Positions 7,632-15,462 of a stretch of 25,519 bases of DNA are shown here, piece after piece. Numbering within the stretch: the stretch's first letter is position 1; each line of letters starts with the position of its first letter. The DNA lies in contig JAAYMP010000004.1 in assembly GCA_012521315.1 (NCBI GenBank), positions 1 through 25,519 on the forward strand. The letters are read 5' to 3'. Position numbers and translations under genes: made by a program. This DNA comes from Bacillota bacterium. Its GTDB lineage: Bacteria; Bacillota; UBA4882; UBA10575. The notes under the pieces were generated by a model. It was not told the origin of the DNA. It was given only the letters and a program-made list of their open reading frames with translations, and did not search any database.

Positions 7632-10600
7632 TTAACCGGCGTTCGCCGCCCTTCTTGCCGCTTTCTGCACCCGGCGGCTTCTCCGCTTCCGGCTAATCAG
7701 CTCAAAACTCAGGTAAAAGACGGGGACCACAATGAGCGTCAGAAACGTGGCCAGGGTCAAACCGCCAATCACCGCCACCGCCATCGGTGCTTGGAGTTCG
7801 GCGCCATCCCCGCTACTGACCGCCGCCGGAACCAAACCCAGGATCGTGGTGAGCGCCGTCATCAGAATCGGCCGGAACCGGAGGGGTCCCGCCTTCATCA
7901 GCGCTTCTTCCGCCGTATAGCCCCGCTTTCGTAATGTATTGACGTAGTCCACCAGCACGATCCCGTTATTCACCACAATGCCCGCCAGCACAATCAGGCC
8001 CAGTAAAGCCGGGACCGAAAGCGGGATGCCGGCAATGGCCAGGCCCCAGACGGCGCCGATGAACCCCAACGGTACGGTGAACATAATGATGAACGGTTGC
8101 AGTAAAGATTCGAACTGGGAAGCCATGATCATATAAACAAAGGCCACCGCCAGCAACAAAGCAAGCAACAGATCCCGGAAGGCGTTAACCATCTCCTCCG
8201 CTTCCCCGCGGAATTCGATCCGATAACCGGCCGGAAGGGGGTAAGACTGTATTTTGGCATTGATCTCCGCGACGGTACTGTTCAGATCCCGTCCGGAGAG
8301 GGCCGCTGAAATGGTCACCACCCGTTCCTGGTCCTCCCGGGTGATGACGATCGGCCCTTCTACTACCTGCAGGTCCGCCACCTCACCCAGGGGCACCTGG
8401 GTCCCCAGGGGCGTGGGGATCATCAACTGGCTGAGGCCGGTGATTCCCCGCTCGTTCTTGGTCAGGCCCACCACTACATCATACTCTTCGCCATTGATCT
8501 TAAAGGTGGTTGCGGTTGAACCCGCAATGGCCGTCCGGAGATAGGAAGCAATCGTGTAGGCGTTCAGCCCGACGGCCGAAGCCCGTTCCCGGTCGATCCG
8601 GACTTGCAGTTCGGGACGGCCCTCATCCAGGCTGGAGGCAACCTCCCTGGTTCCTTCCACCGTTTGGATCATCCTGACCAGATCTTCGGCGATCGTACCC
8701 AACAGTTGAAAATCGGGTCCTTTGAGATTAATACTGATTGGTTTGCCACCGGAAAACGACATGGTCGCGGATTGTACCTGAATCTCAGCCCCCGGGATCT
8801 GACCGATCTGTTTCCGGATCGCCTCGGCCACCTGGTCCGCACTTCGGCTCCGCTGCTTCTTATCGACCAACTGGATGGTCAGCGTGGCCTGGTCACTGCT
8901 GGCTGAGGAAAGGCCCATCCCGCCGCCGGACAAACTGCCCCCGCCCCCGAGCGTGGTCGAGACCATCTCCACCTCGGGCAGGGCAAAAACAACCCCTTCG
9001 ACCTGTTGCACCACCCGTTCGGTCTCCCGGAGCACCGTTCCCTTGGGCATCCTAACCTGGACCATGATTATCCCCTGGTCCATGTTGGGAATAAACTCGG
9101 CTCCGAGCCGGAAGGCCATGACTAGACTGAGCACCGTCATCAAGGCAACAGCCAGGATCAGGATCTTACGGTGCGCTAAAGCCCAAGTCAAACATTTTTT
9201 GTACCAACCCAACCGTTCTTTGTCGACCGCGTCGCCGGCGGCCGGTTCCGCCGGTCTTTTCTTAACGACCAAAAACCGGGAACTGAGCAGCGGTACCAAC
9301 GTCTGCGCCACCAAGAGGGAGACCAGCAAGGAGAAGGTGACCGTCAAAGAAAACTCCTTAAAGAACTGGGCCGTCATCCCGCTCATAAAGACCACCGGCA
9401 AAAAGACTACAATCGTCGTCAAGGTGGAGGCAATAATGGCCGTGCCCACTTCGCTACTGCCCTCAACGGCCGCCTCCCGCCGGTCATAGCCCTGATCGCA
9501 AAAGCGGAAGATGTTTTCCAAGACAACGATGGAGTTGTCAACCAGCATCCCCATCCCCAGGGCAAGCCCGCCCAGGGTCATCATGTTCAATTCCAGCTTG
9601 CTGAAGTACATCACCATAAAGGTGGCAATGATCGAGAGCGGAATCGCCGTCCCAATAATCAACGTACTGGCCAGATTCCGTAAGAAAACAAAGAGAATCG
9701 CGACGGCAAGCAGGCCGCCAAGCACGGCGTTCTTTCGCAGGGTATCGATGGCGTACTGAATAAAGTCCGCCTGGTTCATGACGATATTGAGGTCGATCCC
9801 GGCGGGCAGATTCCGCTGAATCCGGGTTAGCTCCCGTTCCACCCGGCGGGCCATGTTGACCGTATTCGCGTCGGTCTCCTTCTGGATGGAGATCCCCACC
9901 GCCGGTTGGCCTTTGAACATCACATAGCCTTTGACCTCGTTGTAGGTAAGCGCAACCGTCGCCACATCCTTCAGTTTGACCAGCGCGCCACGGTCCGAAG
10001 GAATGTTCAGGTTCTCAATCTGTTCCAACCGTTGAAACTCGCCGGTCGTCCGGATCATGAGTTCCAGGTTGCCGGTCTGGACCGTCCCGCCCGGCAGATT
10101 CAGGTTTTCAGCCTGGAGCAGTTGGGTGATATGCTGCAAAGTCAAACCGTAGGCATGTAGCTTGACCGGGTCGACCTCAATCTTGACCAACGGGACCAGA
10201 CCCCCGGCCACGTTCACGGAAGCCACGCCGTCCAGCCGTTCCAAGGCCGGCTTAATCTCCTCGTCGGCAATCTTTTTCAGGGAGGCCAGGTCAGTTTCGC
10301 CGCTGAGCGCCAGACTGATGACGGGCAGCATCGACGATAAATCGAACTTAAATACCAAGGGGTCTTCCACCCCATCGGGGAGATAACCTTTGATCAGATC
10401 AATCTTCTCCCGCACTTCCAAGAGGGCAAAATCCATATCCGTGCCCCAGTTAAATTCAAGAACGGCCACCGACTGACCGGACGCGGAATAGGTAGTGATC
10501 TGCTCAATATTGGCCACGGTGGCCAAGACCCCCTCCAACGGCCTGGTCACCAGGTTTTCCATCTCCTGAGGTCCAACCCCTTCATAAGAGGTCACCACCG

Positions 10601-10736
10601 TTGCCACCGGAAAGGTCATCTGTGGCAACAGTTCCACGTTAATCCGGCTAATGGAGACCACGCCCATGACCAATACCAACAGGAAGACCATGAACGTCGT
10701 CACCGGCCGTTTAATGGCCAAACTCGGTAAATTCAT
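7632..10736 (-). CDS. RND-family efflux pump, inner-membrane permease (AcrB/HAE1 type)
   Basis: Proton-driven exporter of hydrophobic compounds; inner-membrane part of a tripartite pump. At 1034 residues it has the usual length. It opens with TM1 (RPVTTFMVFLLVLVMG, about 10-25) and the porter-domain start INVELLPQMTFP. The TM4 motif is GMGMLVDNSIVVLENI, with Asp400 at the AcrB Asp407 position and Asn401 where AcrB has Asp408. In TM10, IVVNNGIVLVDYVN has Asn at the AcrB Lys940 position. LRFRPILMTAL keeps the TM11 arginine. Asp/Asn plus Asn is a variant I associate with Gram-positive and clostridial HAE proteins. Its ATG lies at the end of the adaptor gene (stop at 10737), so it is tightly coupled to the adaptor. 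The partner channel is the TolC homologue upstream. Confidence 0.95.
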   Translation of the reverse strand: MNLPSLAIKRPVTTFMVFLLVLVMGVVSISRINVELLPQMTFPVATVVTSYEGVGPQEMENLVTRPLEGVLATVANIEQITTYSASGQSVAVLEFNWGTDMDFALLEVREKIDLIKGYLPDGVEDPLVFKFDLSSMLPVISLALSGETDLASLKKIADEEIKPALERLDGVASVNVAGGLVPLVKIEVDPVKLHAYGLTLQHITQLLQAENLNLPGGTVQTGNLELMIRTTGEFQRLEQIENLNIPSDRGALVKLKDVATVALTYNEVKGYVMFKGQPAVGISIQKETDANTVNMARRVERELTRIQRNLPAGIDLNIVMNQADFIQYAIDTLRKNAVLGGLLAVAILFVFLRNLASTLIIGTAIPLSIIATFMVMYFSKLELNMMTLGGLALGMGMLVDNSIVVLENIFRFCDQGYDRREAAVEGSSEVGTAIIASTLTTIVVFLPVVFMSGMTAQFFKEFSLTVTFSLLVSLLVAQTLVPLLSSRFLVVKKRPAEPAAGDAVDKERLGWYKKCLTWALAHRKILILAVALMTVLSLVMAFRLGAEFIPNMDQGIIMVQVRMPKGTVLRETERVVQQVEGVVFALPEVEMVSTTLGGGGSLSGGGMGLSSASSDQATLTIQLVDKKQRSRSADQVAEAIRKQIGQIPGAEIQVQSATMSFSGGKPISINLKGPDFQLLGTIAEDLVRMIQTVEGTREVASSLDEGRPELQVRIDRERASAVGLNAYTIASYLRTAIAGSTATTFKINGEEYDVVVGLTKNERGITGLSQLMIPTPLGTQVPLGEVADLQVVEGPIVITREDQERVVTISAALSGRDLNSTVAEINAKIQSYPLPAGYRIEFRGEAEEMVNAFRDLLLALLLAVAFVYMIMASQFESLLQPFIIMFTVPLGFIGAVWGLAIAGIPLSVPALLGLIVLAGIVVNNGIVLVDYVNTLRKRGYTAEEALMKAGPLRFRPILMTALTTILGLVPAAVSSGDGAELQAPMAVAVIGGLTLATFLTLIVVPVFYLSFELISRKRRSRRVQKAARRAANAG

Positions 10737-11987
10737 CTATCTCACCTCGACTGACATCCCGTTTTTCACCTGGTGCTGACCTCTGCTGATCACCCGCATG
10801 CCCTCGTCCAGGCCGGCGGTCACCACCACACTTTCCCCGGTGCTGAGCCCGGTGGCAATGTCACGCCGCACCGCATAACCGTCTTCGACTATGTAGACAT
10901 AAGCCTGTTCCCCGTCGTACAACACCGTCCCCACCGGGATCACCAGTTGACGGCGGGCTTCCTGCAGGGTAAGATAGGCCGTTCCCGTCATCCCGGCTTT
11001 GAGTAGACTGGAGGCATTGTCCACCGCGATCTCCACCGGAAACTGGCGGGTCGTCTGGTCGGCCAGGGGCGCCACGGTGGTCACCGTCCCGGTGAAACTG
11101 GTGCCCGGCACCGCTTTGGCTTCCAATAAAATACGGTCCCCCGGTTTTAAAGCATTGACATAGCTCTCGGGAACCAGGGCATGGGCCTTCATCTTCCGAT
11201 CATTGATGATCACCCCGGCGGGAGCGGAGGGGGACACCATGCTTCCCTCTTCCACGGTAAACTGGGCCAAGACTCCCGCAATCGGCGCGGTAACCCGGGT
11301 ATAGCTCAACTGTAACCGCGCCAGCTCCAACGCGCTTTTTGCCTGTTTGACCTGGGCTTCAAGCATATCCAGTTGTTCCTGGGTTGCCCCCTTTCGCGCC
11401 GCCGCCAAGCGCGCCTCGGCCGCCGTCAGGTTGGCGGCGGCAATCTCCTTCTGGAGGGCGACGGCGTCCAGTTGCTGCCGGGTAATCATCTCCCGTTGGT
11501 AAAGTTCGTCCATGCGTGCGTATTCAGCCGCCACGTTATCATACGAAGCGCGCGCTTGGGTCACCGCCGATTCAAGCTGTTTCAAATCTTCCACCGACGC
11601 GCCCTTCTGAGCCTGAGCCAATTGGGCACAGGCCATTTCGTAAGCCGCGACGGCCTGTTGCACCTGAAGCTCCAGATGGGTATCGTCGATCAAAAACAGT
11701 GTCTGATCCTTCTGCACCTGGTCCCCAGTGGCCGCCAGCACCCGGGTCACCGTTCCCCCGGTCTTGGGGATCACCGGGACCGTGCTCTCCGGTGCAAAGG
11801 TCACGTTGACCGCCACGGTTTCCCGGAGATCGCCCCGGCTGACTTCCACCACCTCCACCGCCAAACGCAACTCCGGCGTGGCCGCTCCCTCCGGGGCCAA
11901 CGTCTCGCGGGCCGGACCACGGGTCAACAGGAAACCAACCACGACAACGGCAACAACGATCACCAGACCCACCAATATTTTACGCAT
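10737..11987 (-). CDS. RND efflux periplasmic adaptor (membrane fusion protein)
   Basis: Bridges the inner-membrane RND pump and the TolC-type channel. 416 residues from the chosen start. An N-terminal hydrophobic anchor (about 4-21) has no lipobox cysteine. The lipoyl half-motif VTRVLAATGDQVQKDQTLF is followed by a long alpha-helical hairpin rich in Ala/Gln/Glu, the second lipoyl half (RVTAPIAGVLAQFTVEEGSMV), a beta-barrel domain and a membrane-proximal domain. The ATG at 11987 lies 9 bp after GGGAGG; the GTG at 11993 is only 3 bp from it and less likely. Start and tolC stop overlap by 8 bp, and the RND gene begins immediately after the stop, so the three genes form one operon with coupled translation. 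Confidence 0.93.
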   Translation of the reverse strand: MRKILVGLVIVVAVVVVGFLLTRGPARETLAPEGAATPELRLAVEVVEVSRGDLRETVAVNVTFAPESTVPVIPKTGGTVTRVLAATGDQVQKDQTLFLIDDTHLELQVQQAVAAYEMACAQLAQAQKGASVEDLKQLESAVTQARASYDNVAAEYARMDELYQREMITRQQLDAVALQKEIAAANLTAAEARLAAARKGATQEQLDMLEAQVKQAKSALELARLQLSYTRVTAPIAGVLAQFTVEEGSMVSPSAPAGVIINDRKMKAHALVPESYVNALKPGDRILLEAKAVPGTSFTGTVTTVAPLADQTTRQFPVEIAVDNASSLLKAGMTGTAYLTLQEARRQLVIPVGTVLYDGEQAYVYIVEDGYAVRRDIATGLSTGESVVVTAGLDEGMRVISRGQHQVKNGMSVEVR

Positions 11988-13329
11988 CCTCACTTACCTC
12001 CCGTAAAAACTGGGCAGTCTGCCCCAGCATCCGATAGAAAGCGGCAACCGCCAGATAATAGTCATATTCCGCCGTTACTTGGTCATTCAAAGCACTGTTC
12101 AGCGTTGTTTGGGCGGTTAACAGTTCCAAATTGGTGGCGGCTCCCAGTTCATACTTGGCCTTGACCAACTCGTAATTTTCTTCGGCCTGCCGCCGGATAA
12201 GCGCGGTCAGCTCCCGCACCCGGCCGGCTTCCGCCGCGGCCAAGTAGTTCTGCCTGACCTCCAGGGCAATCAGTTCTTTGCTCTGCGCCCATGTATGTTG
12301 GTACTTTTGTAAACTGGCCGCCGCCGCAGCCGCTTCCGCGCGGCCCGCCCCTCCCGACCACAACCGCCAGTCGAGGTTAAGGGTGTAAGTCCAGACCGCA
12401 TCCTCCAGCGTCGGACTGGACTGGTTTTGCGTCCCATAAGTGCCGATCAGCACCAGATTGGGTTGCCAGTATCCCTTGCTCAGTTTCAGGTTCTCCTCCG
12501 CCATCCGGATCGCCACCGCCAGGCTTTTCAGTTCCGGCCGCGCCAGCTCTGCCTCCTGGAGGGCCAGTTCCAAATCGGGAAGGGTAAAACCGGCTTTGAT
12601 CCGGGGTTCGGAGGTTAAGACCAAGGCCCCCGGCTCCACCCCCAAAAGATTGGCCAGATGTTCGGCGGCCAGCTTCCGCCCGTGTTCCGCTTTGACCACC
12701 GCCAGCTCCGCCTGGGTCAACTGGATCTGGGTCGCCAGCAGATCGGTTTTGGCCGCATAACCCAGCCGGAGATTGGTCTCGACCAGGCGCAGGTGCTCCT
12801 TGAGGATGGTGATCTGCTCCTGGCCCAACGCCCACATCCGGTCGGCCTTCAGAAAACCGATGTAGGCCTGGATCACCTGTTGGATGAGGTCTTCGGTTTC
12901 CAAGGCGTAGCTTAACTCGGCACTCTCCACCCCGTAGTCGGCCAGTTGAACGGCGGAGTTCAGCTTACCCCCCATGTACAACGGCAACTGCATGCTGAAG
13001 CCGGTATTATAACTACCGGTGGCCTCGACGTCCACCAAAACTCCCGGCATCATTGGGTGTTCGGTAGTATACGGTCCAATCTTGGTGTACTGCGTATTAA
13101 AGGAGATGGACGGCCAGCGGCCCGCCGCCGCTTGGGCCCGCTTGGCGGCGGCCTCGTCCACCACCCGTTGGGCCGTCCCCAAATTGTTGGGATTGGCCAA
13201 GGCCAGGTCAAGTGCTTCCCGGAGCGTAATACCGCTCTCTTGGGCCGCGGCTTCGCCACTCAGCATCAACACCAAACCCAAACCAAGGAAAAGATAGACG
13301 CCAATTTTTTTCTGTAGCTTTCGCAACAC
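11980..13329 (-). CDS. TolC-family outer-membrane efflux channel
   Basis: Outer-membrane/periplasmic tunnel for the adaptor and RND pump encoded downstream. From GTG at 13329 it is 449 residues with a signal peptide (basic LRKLQKK, hydrophobic GVYLFLGLGLVLML, then AAAQES as the likely cleavage region). Two OEP-type repeats are recognisable: ITLREALDLALANPNNLGTAQ at the mature N-terminus and PDLELALQEAELARPELKSL in the second half, both with long amphipathic helices. The start is set by AAGGGGGT 6 bp upstream; a longer open frame to 13458 overlaps tetR and is rejected. Gram-positive cells with one membrane have no use for this protein, so it is strong evidence for a diderm envelope. Confidence 0.92.
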   Translation of the reverse strand: MLRKLQKKIGVYLFLGLGLVLMLSGEAAAQESGITLREALDLALANPNNLGTAQRVVDEAAAKRAQAAAGRWPSISFNTQYTKIGPYTTEHPMMPGVLVDVEATGSYNTGFSMQLPLYMGGKLNSAVQLADYGVESAELSYALETEDLIQQVIQAYIGFLKADRMWALGQEQITILKEHLRLVETNLRLGYAAKTDLLATQIQLTQAELAVVKAEHGRKLAAEHLANLLGVEPGALVLTSEPRIKAGFTLPDLELALQEAELARPELKSLAVAIRMAEENLKLSKGYWQPNLVLIGTYGTQNQSSPTLEDAVWTYTLNLDWRLWSGGAGRAEAAAAAASLQKYQHTWAQSKELIALEVRQNYLAAAEAGRVRELTALIRRQAEENYELVKAKYELGAATNLELLTAQTTLNSALNDQVTAEYDYYLAVAAFYRMLGQTAQFLREVSEDA

Positions 13330-13371
13330 ATTTAACCCCCTTCGAGATCCAAATCTGTTTCCACCCAACTC

Positions 13372-13386
13372 CCGACCGTTTAACGG
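13372..13386. promoter_or_regulatory. Possible second TetR-type site before tolC
   Basis: In the 70-bp gap between tetR and tolC, the forward strand carries CCGACCGTT (13372-13380), a 9-mer also found in the tetR operator (complement of 14038-14046). It overlaps the palindrome CCGTTTAACGG (13376-13386). Position and shared half-site suggest a weaker binding site for the same repressor; unproven. Confidence 0.35.
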
Positions 13387-13399
13387 AACACTTCCTCTT

Positions 13400-14020
13400 T
13401 TACCTGTTACCCAAGCCATTAAGGAAACAGTCGTAAATAAAAGCGGTCTCCTCCCCAAGCTGGTGGTCGCTTTCGATCAAAATACACCGGCCGATAAAAG
13501 CCGAAAGCAACCCGGCCATAACCGTCTCCGCCCTTTCCAGCTCGAGATCGGGGCGTAAAAATCCCTCTTGCCGTCCGCGCCGGATTATTTCACTGTTCAA
13601 CTTGTTAAACCGGTTGTGGAGCTTAAGAAACTGGTCTTGGAGCTCGCTATTCCCTTCCAGACTGTTCATGCTGTTTAAGAAGATCCGTGCCGAATGGCGG
13701 TGGGTGTACGCAAACTCCAGATAGTAACCGACAACCCCCTTGAATAAATCGGGAAAAGGGAGCGTCCGGTCGGAGATAATCGCCAATAAGTCCCGCTCAA
13801 GCAGACCGAGTCCGTGCTCGGCCATTCCGGAAAAGAGCTTTTCTTTACTGGGGAAATACCAATAAAGCGTCCCTTTGCCGACCGCCGCCGCCTCCGCGAT
13901 CTCCGCCATCGTTGCGTTATGGTATCCTTTTTGCCCAAAAACGGCCAACGCCGCCTCCAGAATCCGGTCCTTCGTTTCCGGAATCATCTCCTGGGGGTGT
14001 TCAGCAATCCTCATCATCAT
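13400..14020 (-). CDS. TetR/AcrR-family transcriptional repressor
   Basis: Likely ligand-responsive repressor of the downstream efflux operon. The 206-residue protein has an N-terminal TetR helix-turn-helix (TKDRILEAALAVFGQKGYH followed by TMAEIAEAAAVGKGTLYWYF and PSKEKLF, about residues 16-63) and an all-helical C-terminal ligand domain without an obvious subfamily. Three in-frame ATGs (14020, 14017, 14014) follow AGGAGG at 3, 6 and 9 bp, so the exact start is open; the second and third are better spaced. Its promoter has a palindromic operator immediately downstream of the -10, indicating autoregulation. tolC begins 70 bp after its stop with the same orientation. Confidence 0.92.
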   Translation of the reverse strand: MMMRIAEHPQEMIPETKDRILEAALAVFGQKGYHNATMAEIAEAAAVGKGTLYWYFPSKEKLFSGMAEHGLGLLERDLLAIISDRTLPFPDLFKGVVGYYLEFAYTHRHSARIFLNSMNSLEGNSELQDQFLKLHNRFNKLNSEIIRRGRQEGFLRPDLELERAETVMAGLLSAFIGRCILIESDHQLGEETAFIYDCFLNGLGNR

Positions 14021-14031
14021 CTCCCTCCTCT

Positions 14032-14045
14032 CGACCGAACGGTCG
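14032..14045. promoter_or_regulatory. Palindromic operator of the TetR repressor
   Basis: CGACCG and CGGTCG flank a 2-bp centre; the site is extended on one side by another GTC, giving a repeated GGTCGGTC. It lies between the -10 (14056) and the Shine-Dalgarno of tetR, where bound repressor would block transcription. This layout and GC-rich palindrome type are usual for TetR/AcrR self-regulation. Confidence 0.65.
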
Positions 14046-14049
14046 GTCA

Positions 14050-14065
14050 GGAATAATTTTATTCC
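14050..14065. repeat. AT-rich inverted repeat over the tetR -10
   Basis: GGAATAA and TTATTCC arms (7 bp each, 2-bp centre) enclose the -10 hexamer of tetR. It may be a second protein site or incidental. Confidence 0.4.
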
Positions 14066-14084
14066 TTTACCCGGCTTTAGTCAA
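14056..14084 (-). promoter_or_regulatory. Promoter of tetR (and probably the efflux operon)
   Basis: On the minus strand TTGACT (14079-14084), a 17-bp spacer and TAAAAT (14056-14061), 5 of 6 consensus bases in each box. A perfect 10-bp palindrome, ATGTATACAT (14086-14095), lies directly upstream of the -35. Confidence 0.75.
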
Positions 14085-14156
14085 TATGTATACATTTGGG
14101 CCGGCCATAATGCGCAAAAAAAATTGGCGAACCACCCTCCAGACGGCCACTAAAAC

Positions 14157-14180
14157 AAAAAACCCCGGATTCCTCCGGGG
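14157..14180 (-). terminator. Intrinsic terminator after alaA
   Basis: Minus-strand stem CCCCGGA/TCCGGGG (14163-14180, 4-nt loop) followed by six T residues (14162-14157). It ends the mocR-alaA transcript. Confidence 0.88.
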
Positions 14181-14220
14181 TGTAATTTGGTCGTCTTCTT
14201 CTTTTTCCGCCTCCCGTCCA

Positions 14221-15462
14221 TCAGACCACCTGTTTAATGGCCTGCCCGTGCTGGCGGTAGGTGCGCAAGAATTTTTCCAGACGGTTCAGGGCCGAACTCA
14301 AGGTGGCAATCTCCGGGAGCAGAACCACCCGGAAATGGTCGGGCGCCGGCCAGTTAAACCCGGTCCCCTGGACCAACAGCACCATTTCCGCAGTTAAAAA
14401 GTCTTTCACAAACTGTTGGTCATCGGTGATCCCAAACCGGGCCGCATCGACTTTGGGAAAGAGGTAAAAGGCTCCGGCCGGCCGCACACAAGAAAGACCG
14501 GGAATCTCGTTGATCCGGCGCCAGGCAAATTCCATCTGGTTGTAAAGGCGCCCGCCCGGCCTCGTCAGATCTGCAATGCTGTTCTCCCCGTTTAAAGCCG
14601 CCGGGATCGCATACTGGGCCGGGGCATTACTGCACAACCGCATCGAAGCCAGCATGTTGAGGCCTTCGATATAGCCCTTGGCCGCCGCCTTTTTGCCGCT
14701 CACCACCATCCACCCCACCCGGTAACCGGCGATCCGTTGCGACTTGGAAAGGCCGTTCATCGTCACGAAGACCACGTCATCGGAGAGGGAAGCCAGGGCG
14801 ATATGCTCCGCCCCGTCATAAAGGATCCGGTCGTAGATCTCATCGGCAAAGACGATCAGTTCATGGGCCGCCGCCAACTCCACGATCTGCTCCAGAATGG
14901 CGCGGGGATAGACCGCCCCCGTCGGGTTGTTCGGATTAATCACCACGATTCCTTTGGTCCGGGGTGTGATCTTCCGTTTGATGTCCCTCAGATCCGGATA
15001 CCAATTGGACTGCTCATCGCAGAGATAATGGACGGCAACCCCGCCCGCCAGGTTGACCGCTGCGGTCCAGAGCGGATAGTCGGGGGCCGGGATCAAAATC
15101 TCATCACCGTCATCAAGCAAGCCCTGCATGGCACTGACGATCAGTTCGCTGACCCCGTTGCCGATATAAATATCGTCCGGCTCGACACCACCGATCCCCT
15201 TCTGCCGGCAATAGGCCTGGATAGCCAGGCGTGCCTGGAGGATCCCCTTGGAATCGGTATACCCCTGGGCCCGGTGGAGGTTCGCCCGCACCTCCCGGAT
15301 CACCGTTTCCGGGGCTTCGAACCCGAAGGGTGCCGGGTTGCCAATGTTCAACTTTAAAATATCATAACCGGCCGCTTCCAGACGCTTCGCTTCATCCATC
15401 ACCGGACCACGAATATCATAACAGACATGATCGAGTTTGTTCGATTTCTTAAACTGACGCAC
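14221..15462 (-). CDS. alaA: Glutamate-pyruvate (alanine) aminotransferase, AlaA type
   Basis: PLP-dependent class I aminotransferase converting pyruvate and glutamate to alanine and 2-oxoglutarate. It closely follows E. coli AlaA as I recall it along its length: KLDHVCYDIRGPV, LKLNIGNPAPFGF, YIGNGVSELIV, PAPDYPLWTAAV, INPNNPTGAVY, FADEIYDRILYD and the PLP lysine Lys240 in GLSKSQRIAGYR, then YIEGLNMLASMRLC and VLLVQGTGFNWP. 413 residues, complete. It starts with GTG at 15462 after GGAGGGGGAG and overlaps the end of the MocR gene by 14 bp, so the two are one translationally coupled operon. A strong terminator follows. The AlaA-like sequence supports alanine synthesis more than a general aspartate aminotransferase role. 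Confidence 0.92.
   Translation of the reverse strand: MRQFKKSNKLDHVCYDIRGPVMDEAKRLEAAGYDILKLNIGNPAPFGFEAPETVIREVRANLHRAQGYTDSKGILQARLAIQAYCRQKGIGGVEPDDIYIGNGVSELIVSAMQGLLDDGDEILIPAPDYPLWTAAVNLAGGVAVHYLCDEQSNWYPDLRDIKRKITPRTKGIVVINPNNPTGAVYPRAILEQIVELAAAHELIVFADEIYDRILYDGAEHIALASLSDDVVFVTMNGLSKSQRIAGYRVGWMVVSGKKAAAKGYIEGLNMLASMRLCSNAPAQYAIPAALNGENSIADLTRPGGRLYNQMEFAWRRINEIPGLSCVRPAGAFYLFPKVDAARFGITDDQQFVKDFLTAEMVLLVQGTGFNWPAPDHFRVVLLPEIATLSSALNRLEKFLRTYRQHGQAIKQVV

Noticed and set aside
11373..12164. Plus-strand open frame of 263 codons
   Set aside because: Antisense to the adaptor and tolC genes; composition is rich in His/Arg/Gln with no recognisable domain.
13330..13458. N-terminal extension of TolC to 13458
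   Set aside because: It overlaps the end of tetR and would place 43 non-signal residues before a normal signal peptide; GTG 13329 has a good ribosome site.
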